Shown here: positions 22,401-36,089 of the stretch, piece after piece
Layout of the letters: every line of letters begins with the position of its first letter
Numbering within the stretch: the first letter of the stretch is position 1
Source: Isoetes taiwanensis
Taxonomy: Eukaryota > Streptophyta > Lycopodiopsida > Isoetales > Isoetaceae
Length of the DNA stretch: 64,000 nucleotides
Direction: 5' to 3'
NCBI GenBank assembly: GCA_021234155.1
Contig: JAJEKV010000018.1
Location: 18,370,583 to 18,434,582, forward strand
Made by a program: the position numbers and the translations under genes
The notes under the pieces: generated by a model
The model's database searches: none
What the model saw: the letters and a program-made list of their open reading frames with translations, nothing else
What the model was told of the DNA's origin: nothing

Positions 22401-23969
22401 TTCCCCAAATATGATAAAAATATGTGGACAATAAGGAGTCATTACAATGTTTTGTTGATCTGCAGACGGGTCTGCTACAATTGAGTTCTTGACAATCCTC
22501 CATGGAATTCCTTTTTCGTGTATACAAAGCATTTCAAAGGTTAATTTAGCCGAAGGCGTAGTTGACAACCTTCAACGACAACAATGGATATAGGCCATTC
22601 ATATTCGATCGACCCTTGGTAAAATCCGCCTTAAGGTATGATCAAAATGCTATTTACCATTTTTGATGCCCATCTGTTATTGATAATTGTTTCTCTTTCT
22701 TTGTCTTTTGTATAGGGCCTTTTATCAAAGAGTCAAAATTCACCGTTGTTCCATTTTATATACGATTCAATAGTATATCTATACAATCAAAAGGCATATA
22801 TGTCTTAATTGCATGCCACTTTTGTCCAAAGCAAATGTAAATTATCTAATTTGTCATATGTGATTTCCATCGATTAGCCCAGTTGGCTCAAAAAGCGGTA
22901 ACTAATGTGAATTTTGTTGCAGATTCTATGCTACAACTCAACAGTTAATACTATTGTAGCATTTACATAAACAATCTTCTCTCTCTCTCTTTGAGTTTAT
23001 AATCCAGCTTTTCTTATAAGACGAGAAACTTATATTATGGATAGGTGCAGCTCCAGATGTTAAGGCTAGCTAATGGACAAAGCTATAAACATGTCGATTT
23101 TATTGTGCGAGGACTAATATCCATGATCCAAACACGTGTTCCACCTATAGTGCCATTTTCCATGTTGGATGTGAGTGTTTAGATGATTAATTCATTTGTT
23201 TAGATCCGTATCTTTTGAAAGATGGCTTTGAACAAATATGGTGGATGGAGGACCATGAGGGCACTAACAGATCACATGTACAAATATACAAATATGTCCC
23301 CTCTTTGGCAATGATAGAATACGGTGGACAACAACCCCCAACACGAACAATTGTGAACTGCGATAAATTAACATAGCAAGTTCACCTTTATAATTTAGCA
23401 TGGATGTATATATGGCTGCTAAAAATTATACTATTAAACGTACTTTGTTTAATATTCACGTGTCTGAGGTGAACACAGCCTCTTGCTTTGTATGTCTAAT
23501 TCTTCTTCCAATTCTTCTCCTTAGGTCATGACTACTTATGCTATTACTCCTATACATCACACACAAGACCACCATTTTAGACTCTTCATGCGCCCTTTGA
23601 TTGACAAGATATGATACAACTTCTCAAAGTAGAGAGAAAATTTCATTTCTAAGGTCTAAGTTGGACGTTGACTCTAGGTAACAAATGAAATAAGTCATAA
23701 CTTTGAAAGAGGGTCTTTTGGCACCCTTTCAAATTTGCAAATTAATGTATACATAAAACTTTGCAACTAAAGTGCACAATGTGGAGGCACTTAATATATA
23801 TTGTTTATTTACCTCAAAACAAATTATTTTATGTGACGGCATCTAATTTCTCCCATTTCTTTTAAACTAAAGTACTGTACATATTGGACATACCACCACG
23901 CATGCCTATATTAAAATTGTAATTATGCCCTAAGAACTACGGCACCCATTACTAATGTGATTAAATTGT

Positions 23970-24290
23970 TTTGGGATATGGTCTATGGACTTAATGGTGA
24001 TTTATGCATCCATATCAAATCCCCTTGAAACCCCTTGTTATTGTGCTAGACATTTGAAATGAGAGGCGCCCAAAGGCCCCAACATACGGTCTGGGCCGTA
24101 GGATGGACGGATCCGATGACCGGGTAGATTAATAAAATAAAAAGAAAGACATAAAACGAAGAATAGAAAGAAAGATAAGACAATCTACAATTGGAAGAAG
24201 AGGTCAATTGGAGCATGAGAAGTGTCTAGCGGGTGCATCGCTAGACATAGAAGTTTGTAAGTCATTAATCAAACTTGCGTAGTAAAATAG
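23970..24290. repeat. Dispersed repeat shared with 11855-12065 and 13230-13295
   Basis: 23970-24045 matches the reverse of 11980-12065. 24067-24130 matches the reverse of 13230-13295 (cccaaaggccccaacatac). 24150-24290 matches 11860-11975. The same three blocks therefore occur in both SINE-rich areas. Confidence 0.6.
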
Positions 24291-25150
24291 AAGTGTGAAA
24301 TAAAGGCTTAGGTTGTTTTACACAACAGAAAGAACAAAGTTGTGTCTTTGAGTTTGGTGGTTGAGTTAAGCTAAAAGAAACATAGAGTTTGCATGACATT
24401 GAGGATGTACAATTAGGTTTTGAGATAGATGCTCTTGACTTTTGTCGTATTTGAAGGCATGCAGTTCTGAGCATGACAATTATGTTTCTATTGTATTATT
24501 GGCCACTTTCTATATTGGTCACTTTCTACGCTAACGTCAAAATAAAGATGTAAATTAAAAGAAGGTGGACATTAGGTAGAGTGTGCAACTAAATGTAACC
24601 CAAGTCAGTTGGAGTAATTTTTATTGTCATGCAGGTTGGTTTCATAAAGTAGGTGATTACAATCTTGCATTTAGTTTTGCACTTAACATTTGAATTAACA
24701 TGTCATTGTCAAGATCAACTTAGGTGCTTCTGGAGGCTTTTGAAGAGTGCAACAGTGACATTATATGTTTTGATGCTGAGAACCAACAATCATGTTTTGC
24801 AGTAGCATGATCACCAACAATAATCCAAATGATAAAATGAACTAGTGTGACCAAGATATCAACTTAGAAATACTACTTACGTAATGCATGCATACTCATT
24901 CTGTCCTTTTAGCTGTTGATTATGTCACATCTATATTGTTATGTTGACAATTTACGCATAATATATCTTTTGGTATTAACCTTGAATTTGACGTTTTCCT
25001 CCTCTAGCCAATTTTTTTGTATGTTGGACAATCTGGGATGCCGGTACACATGCATTATTTTTATACCAAAATATTTAGGTGGTAACATGTACCTCTTTGT
25101 GCAACAATGACTTCATATTTACACATGAGATAATATTTCTATGTGGTTAG

Positions 25151-26318
25151 TGTTGAAGGTGTTCCTGGCAAAACCTTCAATCTCAGTGGTTTAGAACCTC
25201 CAGGTTGCTTAAGGCAACCACTCTGAGTGAAAAAATCCCAAGAAGAATGCTCAAACAATGAATATAAACCACCTTCCCTAAAGAGAAAAAATGTTTGCCT
25301 TGCAAGAATAGATGCCAAATGCCAACCAGAAGGAGTTTACCCATGATCTTTGATTCTAAGGCTACTCAAGACCTTGAAGGATATTGGGAGCAAAGTCAGA
25401 TAGATTTTGATTAGAGCAAGCTTCTCAAAAATGCATCCCTGACCAGGTCAATTTTTGGTCAATATCCCTGGCAGAGAGTGAAATTTTCTAACTTGATAAA
25501 GGTAGCTCCTTTTTAGGATTTGATGCTTAAATCCCTTGATATATAATACACACAAGGATCAAAAAATCTTTGTTTTGCGAGAAAAGGTGTGCAAATCGTT
25601 GGGAAATTTGATTTTTGTTTATCGCGGTGTCACAAACTAAGAACAACAAGCAAATCCTGAATTGCTAGATCTTTTTTTTTTGTTTTTTGAAGTAATGAGA
25701 ATGCCAACAGTGCTTATGCAAATGATAAGATGCAGAACACTCGAGAGAGATATAGATAAGGAGTGGTAAGGGCAGATTAATGGTCTATGTAATGCAAGCT
25801 CAAATTTCTATCAATGGATTATGCAGACAATTTAACTATCATGATCCTATGCTATAGATGTTTGTGTGCGATAACTTCGACTATCTTCTTTTCGAGTTAG
25901 AATGCAAGGGCCGAAAGTGTTGTGTGGATGTGATATCGGACACAAAGTCAACGAGAAGCTTTCACAAATTTCTCAACAAGGATTGGATTTTCATTTAACT
26001 CAAAGTCACCGCTGACAAAGCAAATAAAGATCATAAGCTCTAAGTCTTGGGCACGAAGGGATCAAACAAGGTATACAGTCAGGTAATTCTTCAAAAATCG
26101 TCAGTAATTCATGAAAATCTAGCAAATGGAAGGCTGATCCAAGCTTCTCTCATAACCCGTCTTTCCTCAAAGATCTTGATGCGTTCTTCACCTCGATGCC
26201 CTCAAAAATTCTCTGAGAACATTTCCCCTTTAAAATCCCTGTTCATTGAGATTTTATTCATCTCGCATTTATACTTGTATTTGACTCTTTGATTGAATAA
26301 AGTCGGCGTCCTTCAACA
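25151..26318 (-). mobile_element. Probable solo LTR related to the gypsy element, minus strand
   Basis: 25151-25230 is the reverse complement of the gypsy LTR end. tgttgaagg, gttcctggcaaa, gaacctccaggttgctt and ggcaaccactct all match 11075-11148 read in reverse. Further in, ggtcaatttttggtcaat at about 25446 also matches the LTR. At 26310-26318 the sequence ends ccttcaaca, an inverted match to the tgttgaagg at 25151, so a TG...CA unit of 1168 bp is plausible. No 5-bp target duplication is visible (gttag against aaaaa), so the far end is less sure. Confidence 0.65.
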
Positions 26319-28250
26319 AAAAATATTTATATTGGCGATTATTTTAGGACTAACAAATTTTTACCTGGCGATAAAATTTGCCCATTGCAGTGTTTATATA
26401 TTATAGGTGGCGATATTTTTCTATCATGAATGAACTTATATAATGTTGAAAGACGACTTTTTTTAAGCAAAGGTTATTATATGTAGACATCTAACGTTTA
26501 ATGTATTATAGAATACAAATTTAGAAGGTGCACCTTGCTTATTACCTAGAAAACTATTTTCAAATAATCTCTAACTAGCAACCTAACTATGGAACCTATA
26601 AGGGCGAAGACCATTGAAATAAATGTTAATGGTAATATTTGTATACAACATGAATGGCTTCACAAAGTCATAAGAACACACAACCTAGTGGTAGTTTCAC
26701 TCAAATAAATACAGTAGTATAGAATATATTCAATTAATTGCACTTTCAACAAAATACATATTAAGTACATAGAGCATACATACTCTACCTTATCTTTTGC
26801 CCCAAGCCTGCCCTATTGCACCATGTGTAAGTCAAAATGCATTTGATTTCAATAAAATTGTGGGATGTTGCTAATGGTTTACATTACTTGATGTTGTCCA
26901 TTAGATGTGGGAAATTTTATTTCATGCAGAGGTAAATATGTCTCGGAAGTATAACACTTAGGGCCAAATTTGGCTAAAGGTTGCAACATCTCTCCTCCAT
27001 ATGCTATAAATTTAAATTTGAAAACAAGAGTCATTAATAATTGCCATGATGGGACTTAATGGTTAGCCATTAGAATGATATTTAAAATTGTCGGACTTTC
27101 ACATTGAGTCTAATCTTATAAGTTGATATGCTAAATAAAATACACTTCAAATGCTAGTTTTTGTAAGACGAATGATATTAGTTATTATATGTATCATATA
27201 ATGATGTTTTGCAACCTTACTAATTGAAAATAAGCTAAAACTCATGAGCGGTTGTCGCTTTGGAAAAACTTGATCCTATGCCCGATAGAAAATCCGGCAC
27301 TTCCTCATTGAATCGGAATAATTTCCAAGTTGAATCAATGAATGATTGATTCCCTTTGATAAGTGTCTTGGCTTTCAAAATAACTAGCTACAGTGTTTTC
27401 ATAACCAAATGAGCGGTGTTTCATGCAATGTCATTTGAACGTACCTATCATTTATCCAATGGTTTCTTATAAAACTGTATACACTTGGAAATCTAAAGAC
27501 TTACTTTGAAGATCTAGCCATTCCGTTGTGCAAAATACACATGTTTTTTACACGCCCAAAGCTTTTCTCAATATACGCCACTACTTATTTATCTTCAATA
27601 ATATTATCAACGGCACGGAAGTGAAACCACTAAGCAATATTACTTCATGGTACTTACAAGTCCAATTAAAACCATCGAACAATAACTTGAGATAGAATAG
27701 AATGCATTTTGACATTTTAATGAAATTGAAAGCCTCAAAGTTTTTCTAAATCTACTTGTAAGTCACAGAAAACACGTAAGCATTTACAGGACATCTATAC
27801 ATGCAATTAAAGTCTATCGTCTATCTATTCTATGATTGAAATAGACATGTTCTGAGACATCTCTGCATGCATTTATGGATACGCAACATCTATACAAGTT
27901 TTTAACACGAAACACACCATCGAGCATTCATAACCAATTTACAACATAAAGAATATGAAAGGAGAAACTCTCATTATGCATCGTTATAAGGAGTTTCCAC
28001 TTTTTGAATGCATTGAAAATCATCAACAATATGAAATGCCAAATTAAACGGTGTGCCATGCAATGAATTCGATCATATAAGGTGCCAAAAGCGGTTTGCA
28101 TCGGTATGCACAATCCGTTCTACTTCCTTGCATGGCGAGCGCCATCTCTCCCTACACAATACGAGTTTTGAGGCAATCTCACTTTGAGTCAATTGAAACG
28201 TTGTAGCGATTTTTCCTTTACAATTTTAAATACATTTTACGCGTTGCATT
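26319..28250. other. AT-rich region, nothing recognised
   Basis: There are short open frames only, with no domain signature, tRNA or long repeat that I can see. Confidence 0.4.
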
Positions 28251-28255
28251 CTTCT

Positions 28256-29018
28256 TCATCTCTCTATGATTCGACCAAACTGCATGGCGGGTATAGCCTT
28301 TGACATGGTAAAAGTCCATGCAAATCCGCGTAATGTTATCTTTGGAGCGCCTTCATCTAATGAAAGTGCAAAATAGTCACATTTTCTTATCTCATTCGGA
28401 TCTTGTTTTATCACTTCGTTTATTGCCTCACATATTCCCAAGCACTTGTTCTTGACCAATGTGAATGAGGAGTTTGGATTGCCTTGAGTTTCACTTAATT
28501 TGTTTATGCTTTTCATAATCTGTCATGGGGACACCAAGCTACAAAATATGATAAACAATTTGAAGCTGTCAGTTTCTCTCTAAGATTTCTATCAACATTT
28601 TTCGCCACATACTTGGAATTGATGGCTCTACTTGAATCTCTTCATTTCCTTAGATGTTCGATATTCTTTAACGTACCTCTTATGCTTGCAATTCTCATTC
28701 CATTCAACCACACTAACTTCCTTACCATCTATGTTTTTCTTCACATACATCTTACCCATATGTTTTCGATGGTGTCCACTTTCGATTTGCGACAAACAAG
28801 GCTTTCTATCCTTCCAAGAACAAGATTTACACCTTGAGCTCTTTTTGGGCCACCTGGGGTCTTGATTCCTCTTCAATGTGGGCTACAAGTATTTCTGCCC
28901 AATTAATCTTAAACTTTACAGGCCCCGCATCCCAATCTCCTCTTTCTCTTCCTTCCCTTTCTCTCCTCTGCACCATTGGTTCTAACATCCCCTTTAGAAC
29001 TAATACCATACTGAACAT
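28256..29018 (-). pseudogene. Unidentified broken coding region, possibly transposase-related
   Basis: Three minus-strand frames follow each other (29018-28827, 28876-28628, 28516-28256). The middle one has a Cys pair and two His (CKSCSWKDRKPC ... ESGHHRKHM), zinc-finger-like. The last has KCDYFALSLDEGAPKITLRGF, which recalls the DE-type lead-in of hAT/BED-finger transposases. I cannot make a family match. Composition is coding-like (Lys/Glu-rich), and adjacent frames agree in direction. It may also be part of a host gene. Confidence 0.3.
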
Positions 29019-29499
29019 TATCTCCCCAACAGTAGTGTCTCCACCATCTCCAACACTTCTGCTAAGCCCAAACTAGATCTTGCATACCGGAACTTGTTGG
29101 GCAAAGGTTCTTAGCGATCATCCAATGAGACACTTGAGGCACTTGTACTTGGAATGTTAGCTTGTTGGGACCATGAAATAAGCCGAATATTCTTCATTAC
29201 TTTGCGGTAATGATAGGTTAAAATAACAACGGCTACTTGCCATGACCAAATGACAATACAAGGGTTAGTATCCATTACTTTTCGGTCGTAACTTCTACCA
29301 TTTTCATCTATTATGCAAGACAAACCATAAATAGTACTTAGCTAAAATACCACACTTTTGCTATCATAAAATTGTAGGCACTAAATTGGCGTAACTTTCT
29401 TCTTTATGACTCTATTTGCCAAAATTAATACTTAGTTGAAAGAACTTTTTCAAATATCCAGCTTTTATGTTATTTTATGTATAGAATTTTTTTTTGCAA

Positions 29500-30660
29500 A
29501 ATATGGCTGTAAGCACACTTTCCAAGAATTCAAATATGAAGGCCTAAATGAATGAATTTTGGAATTTCTTTACAAAAGGAATCTTTTTGATGCTCTTCAT
29601 GATGGTGGAATCTTTTTTGCAAAACTAGCTTTTTCATTGTTGGCTTTAAAAGGGGTATGAAATGGTGAGATGGCAAGTAGGCAAGATGTGTTGGCAATAT
29701 AGGGATGACATGGCAAGTAAAAGGTATTGAGGTGTCAAATAACTTGCCTAAGAATATTTTTCTAGTCAAAACATGAGATGATCTTGGAGATGATGTGTAT
29801 GACATGTGGATGATGATGTGAAGGTGTGGATGATGATGTGGCAAGATGGCATGTCACCATATGGACTTAAACACTTAAATTGAAGATTTTTTGCAAAGGA
29901 TGGAATTTCAATGGGGGTGACGGCGTGTATGATGTGACATGGAAAGAGAAGATGACATGTACATTGACTTGGCCATTTTGAATGATGTCATAGGTTATTT
30001 TCAATACCAATGCATATGGTTTTGCATTTTAAGGCAAATTTTGACTTTTAATTGCTTCCTTTAGGAATTTTGCACTTCCTCGACCATTTGACTTCTAGAC
30101 GAGAGAAATTTGACCTTTGACCATGAGTATGACCAAGTCAAGTGGAAGTTTGTGAGATGGTGATGGTATGAGTAAGTAAGTGTGTGTGATGTAGGTGAAA
30201 TGTGAAAAGAGAAGTTTTGACTAGAAAAATTTTCTAGGCCAATTAAGCCTTAGGAAATGAAAGGTAGGCATGGAACTTGGGATCTCATGGGCATGTTTTT
30301 CATAGCAAAGGATATGGAAGGCTTAAAGATGGAAATCATGGAATACCATGCCAAGAACTCAAATGGTAGCATTACATACCAAGAACACTTCAAGGGAGTC
30401 TTTTAAATCTTCAACATTGAGTTGCTTGAATCACCTTCCATGGCATGCTTGTGTGATCTTTGTCAAATGTCCCTCACCTTGGTCTTCAAGTCTTCTCTTC
30501 AAAATGTGCAAAAAGATGCATTGTGCTTGTATATCGTGTTCAAATCAAAGTGTGAGCATGAGAATATTAGAATGTGTCTTGCTCTTCCATGCCGCCATAG
30601 CATGGCGGCCAGAAACAAACTCACATAGAACGATTCTCCCTCATGTCTATCTTCATTTTC
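29500..30660 (-). repeat. Diverged gypsy-LTR-like sequence, minus strand
   Basis: Read on the minus strand, 29530-29870 resembles the 5' half of the LTR at 9300-9530. Both have runs of cacatcatcatcc, catgtgcc/tgccacatca, ttttgactag and cttgccatgtca words, and translate to similar His/Ser-rich nonsense. Identity is clearly lower than between the two main LTRs, so this is an older relative. Boundaries are not visible. Confidence 0.5.
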
Positions 30661-33010
30661 CTTGATTCAAATTCAACATTTAATTGAACAACAATTAAAT
30701 AGCCCAATACTTGTGTGGAATGGGTCTTTGTGATCCCTAGCATATGGGTATCTCGTGAATGGTGCAAAATTAACCTTGCCATGAGATACCATATCTACAT
30801 GAGCTGTAAACAAAGAAAATCAATATATAATTTATAGAACTTTCTAAAAATGGAGCTTACCAAATATGATTTGGATGACCAAAAGATTATATTGGATGTG
30901 ATCCATATTGCATTTATGCATTGGATAAGAGTTCGTATCTTAAAATAAAAGACACAAGCCTACATGAGCAAGCTAGAAAGCGATATATGCCGACCGATTT
31001 GGGAAGCGATATATGCCACCCTTTGCTCTTAAATCTTGGTTGATCATTGTTGAAGAAAAACAAAATAGATGCAGCTACCCAAGGTGCTTCATTGGATTCT
31101 CAAAATGCCCATTCTTATGCGCAATCTCACGCTTGGAGTATCTACATGCTTCTAATTCATAGAGGAAGAATCTTAACTTTATAAACTCATCCCCATTTGG
31201 GCAATCATTATTTAAGTTTCAAAACCATTTTTCGAACCGCGCCACATGCTCTAGTAATGGCCATCGGCAGCCTTAACGCCAAAGGCACAAAATGGAAAGA
31301 AACCAAGCATGTTGCCTAGTTCTTCCTTGGCTGCCAAGCAACCCGATAGAGATTGATTTTTTGGAGCTTTTTCTATTTTCCCTTATTTAGTTGATCCAAA
31401 ATTATAGAGATCTAATGGTAGGCAATTATGTAGATGGCATCTACAATCGTGGGTGGAACCTTTAGAATTGCATAAAGAGTTGCATGTCCCTCAAGCCTGC
31501 CTAAGATACTAAATAAAGAAAAATTGCCCATGACTAATAACACAAAATATCTTGGATGCCCATAATTTAAAACCCCGGTTTGTGGATTGTTTACGTAGCA
31601 ATTAGTAGACTATGGTTGAATTGTAGACTATGGTAGTATAACTTCTAAAATGGATAGCATGGGGTAGGATGTGGTGCTAATGGCTAGTTAGGTGTATAAG
31701 GATTGGTGGATCGCTAGTTATTTGTGGATGAAAAAGATGCTTGATAGAATGAGTTTGTACATGTTAAATAATCGTTTAATTATTTGGATTAAAGCAATTA
31801 TTTGGATTCGGTTGAGCAATGACATATGATATCTCTAAAAACCCGCCTTTTTATGGAAGATACATGCAATTACTTAGTCTGGTTTAACAATTAGTTGCTT
31901 GATGCAGCCCTTAGATGTTTAATTTTTTCTCTGCATAATTTGTTCTCAATCGAGGCATGTTTAAATTCATGTTTGTATGATAAAGTAGAGATGAAGGGTC
32001 TTTGAGCAAGTTGTGTTATAGCCACTGCCAAAGCTGACTTTACGTTTACCCTTATCAGGTTAACGTGCACTTGGTTTCATTGCGAGGTAAACAAGGTTTC
32101 ATCTTATTGAAGTTTGTGGGTTTTTATTGTTACAAGTCGGAAGAAACATGGGAAAAACCTTTGGATTAAGAGCCCATAGTGAGATCCGTCCCACTTTTTA
32201 GACAAACGTAATTTTGAATTTCTAAAATCTATGGTGTAAGTTGGAGTAAACATGATGATAAAAACTAGGAACTAGGGTAGATATATTGAAAATGTTTTAC
32301 ATCTAGATCTAATGATAACAATATAGATAAAAATATAGAAAATGAAGAAGTTCTAACCCTGACATTTGGAATTGAAAGGCAGAATTTGGAAGAGATGCTC
32401 ACACCATAATTTGGACTGATGAAAGTAGAGAATAACAAATGGAAAAAACAAGGCAAAGATATGTACTTATGTATGTTTGTACATGCATGGCATGCACAGG
32501 AGGATGGAGAATACATGAAAAGATTTTACTTTATTGAAAAGAATTTTTGCAAGAGCTTTTGCGGCACCATGAAGCGGTGAAGAACAGTGCGGGTAGTTTG
32601 GAGCCAATTTTGGAGCATCATATCTCGCTGACCGGAGATCCTTTTTAGGTGATTTCTCTTTTATTTTCGAAAGATTTTGAGTAAGCTTTTGGATTGGTGC
32701 GACAGGGCCAAAATGGATTTAGAGTATGATAGAGTTATGACAGAAATAATGATGATGGGTCAAAATTGACCATGATTATATATCGGTCTTCAGAGTTTTG
32801 GTTCTGGAGCGAAGCCGATCTTTTGAGGTGCATGCAATTGCAACGGGTCCAAAGGTCTATACATGATCCGTGGGGCTTTCCATTGATTGCTTTAGCTTGA
32901 GACACATAGGTTTACCATGTCCCATTTATGGCTTTGATAAGAGGTTATAGGAATCAATACATATAATATGCGGAGGATTGATGGGAAGAAGGCCGAATTA
33001 GCTATATATT
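30661..33010. other. No gene recognised
   Basis: AT-rich sequence with short open frames only. I see no repeat or domain. Confidence 0.4.
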
Positions 33011-33014
33011 AGAG

Positions 33015-33307
33015 ATTAAAACAAGAATGGTCACTGGTTCAAACCCGCCAATCGGGTCTAGTAATGGAGACCTTAAAATCCATTGCCCGCAGGTCCACGG
33101 GTTCAAGCATGATCAACCGGTCTTGTGGTAGAGACCTTAAACCCGCCATATGTCCCTCGATAATCACATGCAAAATCTAGACAAGATATAGGTAGTGGAT
33201 TGGCTTTCATGTGATATGTAGAATAAAGTGAATAAAGTGATGTAGAATGTACTCATGATGTGATGATGAATAGAATGACGTCCTTGATAAAAAAAAAAAA
33301 AAAAAAA
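33015..33307 (+). mobile_element. tRNA-derived SINE with poly(A) tail
   Basis: Contains gggtctagtaatggagacc (A-box-like, about 33054) and cacgggttcaagc (B-box-like, about 33095). The same kind of pieces repeat before and after it: ggttcaaacccgcc at about 33032 and ccggtcttgtggtagagacc at about 33117. The segment ends in 19 A at 33289-33307. Pol III boxes plus a 3' poly(A) tail are the structure of a plant SINE. The doubled boxes suggest a partial internal duplication. Confidence 0.65.
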
Positions 33308-33410
33308 TGAAAGAGGTCCGGTCTACCTACGATTTGTTTTGTGTGTTGCTTTTGTTGTTGCTTAATTCATTAATAATAATGTGAATTGTTGTTATTAATA
33401 ATGTACCTAC

Positions 33411-33420
33411 TATTTCACTA

Positions 33421-33466
<46 letters not shown>

Positions 33467-33519
33467 CACTACTACTACTCACTACTACCACTACTCACTA
33501 CTACTACTACCACTACTAC

Positions 33520-33603
<84 letters not shown>

Positions 33604-33607
33604 TTAT
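33411..33607 (+). repeat. ACT/TAC trinucleotide microsatellite
   Basis: About 200 bases of nearly uninterrupted (act)n with a few cac or ttc variants. The flanks at 33378-33400 and 33637-33665 share taataatgtgaattgtt and ctacct, so the array lies in a small duplication. Confidence 0.95.
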
Positions 33608-34589
33608 TGTTGTTATTGTTATTGTTGTTGTTATAATAATGTGAATTGTTCTTATTATTATCTACCTATGAAATAATTGTAATAATAATAACTAGTTATA
33701 GTGCCGCTGATTCGGCTTTTACTAACAATTTAATGAGCGGTTGTTCATTGTTGGCTAGAATGACCAATGCCTTGGTGGGGGCAAGAGTCATTTGTTCAGG
33801 TCTTGAGTGAACTTTTGGATTGTAGAACAAATAGGCTCTATATTCATTATGGGCATTGTTTGGATCATTCCATGAGATCATGTGAAGGAGAGACATGCAA
33901 TAAAATATAATGCTGACATTATTCCCAGAATGTTTGGATGTGGATAGGCATCAAACGATTTAAAGGATTTTTCATGTTTGCGACCTACATTTTAGTCTAT
34001 GCATGCAAGGAAATCAAATATCTAATTTAATAGCTCTAACTATCATCCGTTAAGTGTTTCCACTACTTGAAGATTTTTTTCAACTTGTTTCCGTGGATGA
34101 AAGTGTAATTCTTGAAGTTTTGATTAAATCTTTTAAGGAAGGTGGTTCCCAAAGAGCTAAAGAAATAGAGGGATGTGACTTCCATTAGGGAAAAAGAATA
34201 CTTGATATTGCACCACATTATGTTTTTGTAAAGTTCATACATGAGTACTTCTAATGAAGTTCAAGATGCCATGATTTGTTTATTGTATTTATATGTTGGC
34301 ATATAAGCATCTTTTGAAACGGATAAATCATACTACATTAAATCTAGCCTATAGCAGTGGCAACCTAGTATTTTTTTTTAGATACCAACATCTTATTGTT
34401 CATATTGCCTAAATGTGGATACATGAACACCTATAGTGATAATACTATGGCGCTTGGAACTTTAGAACCTATTTTGAAGAAATTGTCGAGCTTTATTTCA
34501 TATGGCCAATATATTGAATCTAGCCTATAACTTCCAAAGCATCTTCAAGGTGCCACCCTAGTATTTTTTTTAGATACCAAAGATCTTAT

Positions 34590-35330
34590 GTAACGCTTCC
34601 GTAACGACATGCCTTAACCAATGGGTAAACCGGCTTAGACGTTTATGAGTAGTCGCTTCTACCATTTATGGTGGGGTGTCGGGAACTTACCACGCACATT
34701 CAGGTTCGAATACTGGCCGGTCACCATGGGCCGGGTCCTCTCCCACTAGAACTATGCTCGGCCCTCAGCATCCAAGGCTATACCATGTCTATGTCATACC
34801 ATGTCACAATGATTACCAAATCTTTGCAAATTACCCATGGCATAGGCACCTATGGAGACTCGGGCCCCAGACACGCTCACGATACCAAGGAATAGCGTTC
34901 CTAAAACATGCCCTTAACCAATCGGGCAAACCGCTTCTAGGCGATTTATGAGTAGTCGTTTTACCCATTTATGTTTATGAAACTTCTGAACGCTTCATTG
35001 GGCACATTCAAGGTTGAATACTCGAGCGGTTCACTATGGCCCAAGCATGTTCTCCCACTCAGAACTATGCTCGCCCTCGAGCATCCAAGGCTATACCATG
35101 TCAATAATTACAAGTCTTTTAAATTACCCATGCATATAGGCACCTATGGAGACTCTAACTTCGAGACCTGCCTGGATACCAAACAGCGTTCCTAACCGAA
35201 CCAATTTTAACCCAAGTAAAACCGCTTCTAGACGTTTATGAGTAGTCGCTTCTACCCATTTATGCCGGATTGTTCCTGAATGTTTCATCAATGTTGAATA
35301 CTCGAGGTCTACCATGGGCCGATTAGTATC
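34590..35330 (-). repeat. Three tandem about 300-bp units with tRNA-like boxes (copy 1)
   Basis: Units recur with starts near 34606, 34909 and 35195. On the minus strand each has ggtttgcccaattggttaaggg-like sequence (A-box-like, from catgcccttaaccaatcgg at 34909). About 45-60 bases later comes a B-box-like sequence seen as ggagactctaacttcgagac on the plus strand at 35149. The tRNA gene layout suggests an amplified SINE. Confidence 0.6.
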
Positions 35331-36089
35331 TTATTGTTCATATTGCCTAAATGTGGATACATGAACACCCATAGTGATAATACTATGGCGCTTGGAACTT
35401 TAGAACCTAATTTTGAAGAAATTGTCGACTTTATTTCATATGGCCATTGCTTATAAATTATTGTACTCTACAAAGAAACAAAAGTCAAAACTCAACATGA
35501 TAATTGTCCATGGAGGCCAGGGAATGTGGTAGGCTCAATAGCCATGCTGGATTTCCTCAAGCGTTTTGGCATCCATTACATAAATGTACATGATTTCATC
35601 CGAATACTTTTTAGCTAGCATGGTATGTCTCATAAGTGTTACATCAGAAGAGAATGGGCTATGCACTATTTGTAAAGCATTTAATTTCATTGAAATTGTA
35701 CAGTAATATGTCACTCAATGTTTGCCTTATAAAATGCAAGATGACAACCCTTCTGCATGCAATATATGCACATGCATCAGCAAGACCTTCTCATTGTTAA
35801 CACAATAATAAGAATGATTGAAGCATATTAATAAGAATGATTGGAAGCATGTGCATTTCAATCCTGTTCCAAGAGGTATAAACATTTGGTACCTTTCTAT
35901 TTCTCTAACAATATACACCATCTATCAATTATATTAGTGAGCCAAAGATAATAGGACAAGATTATCACATTAAATTTCTGCTTTGTGTATACATGATGGA
36001 ATTGTCGGCATGTGATCCTTGTAGTAGCATACCAACTATAAAAAATGAAGGATGGCCCATACCTTCGAAGACCATTGCCACTTGCCACT

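Larger units (their letters stand above)
21901..25150. other. AT-rich region without recognisable gene
   Basis: Holds the tandem pair at 22035-22400 and the dispersed repeat at 23970-24290 (listed separately). Elsewhere I see only short open frames without domain features. Confidence 0.5.

Noticed and set aside
33408-33607. Possible CRISPR-like array
   Set aside because: Uniform trinucleotide repeat with no spacers, in a plant-type genome.
33386-33676. 96-codon Tyr-rich open frame
   Set aside because: It is the translation of the (act)n microsatellite.
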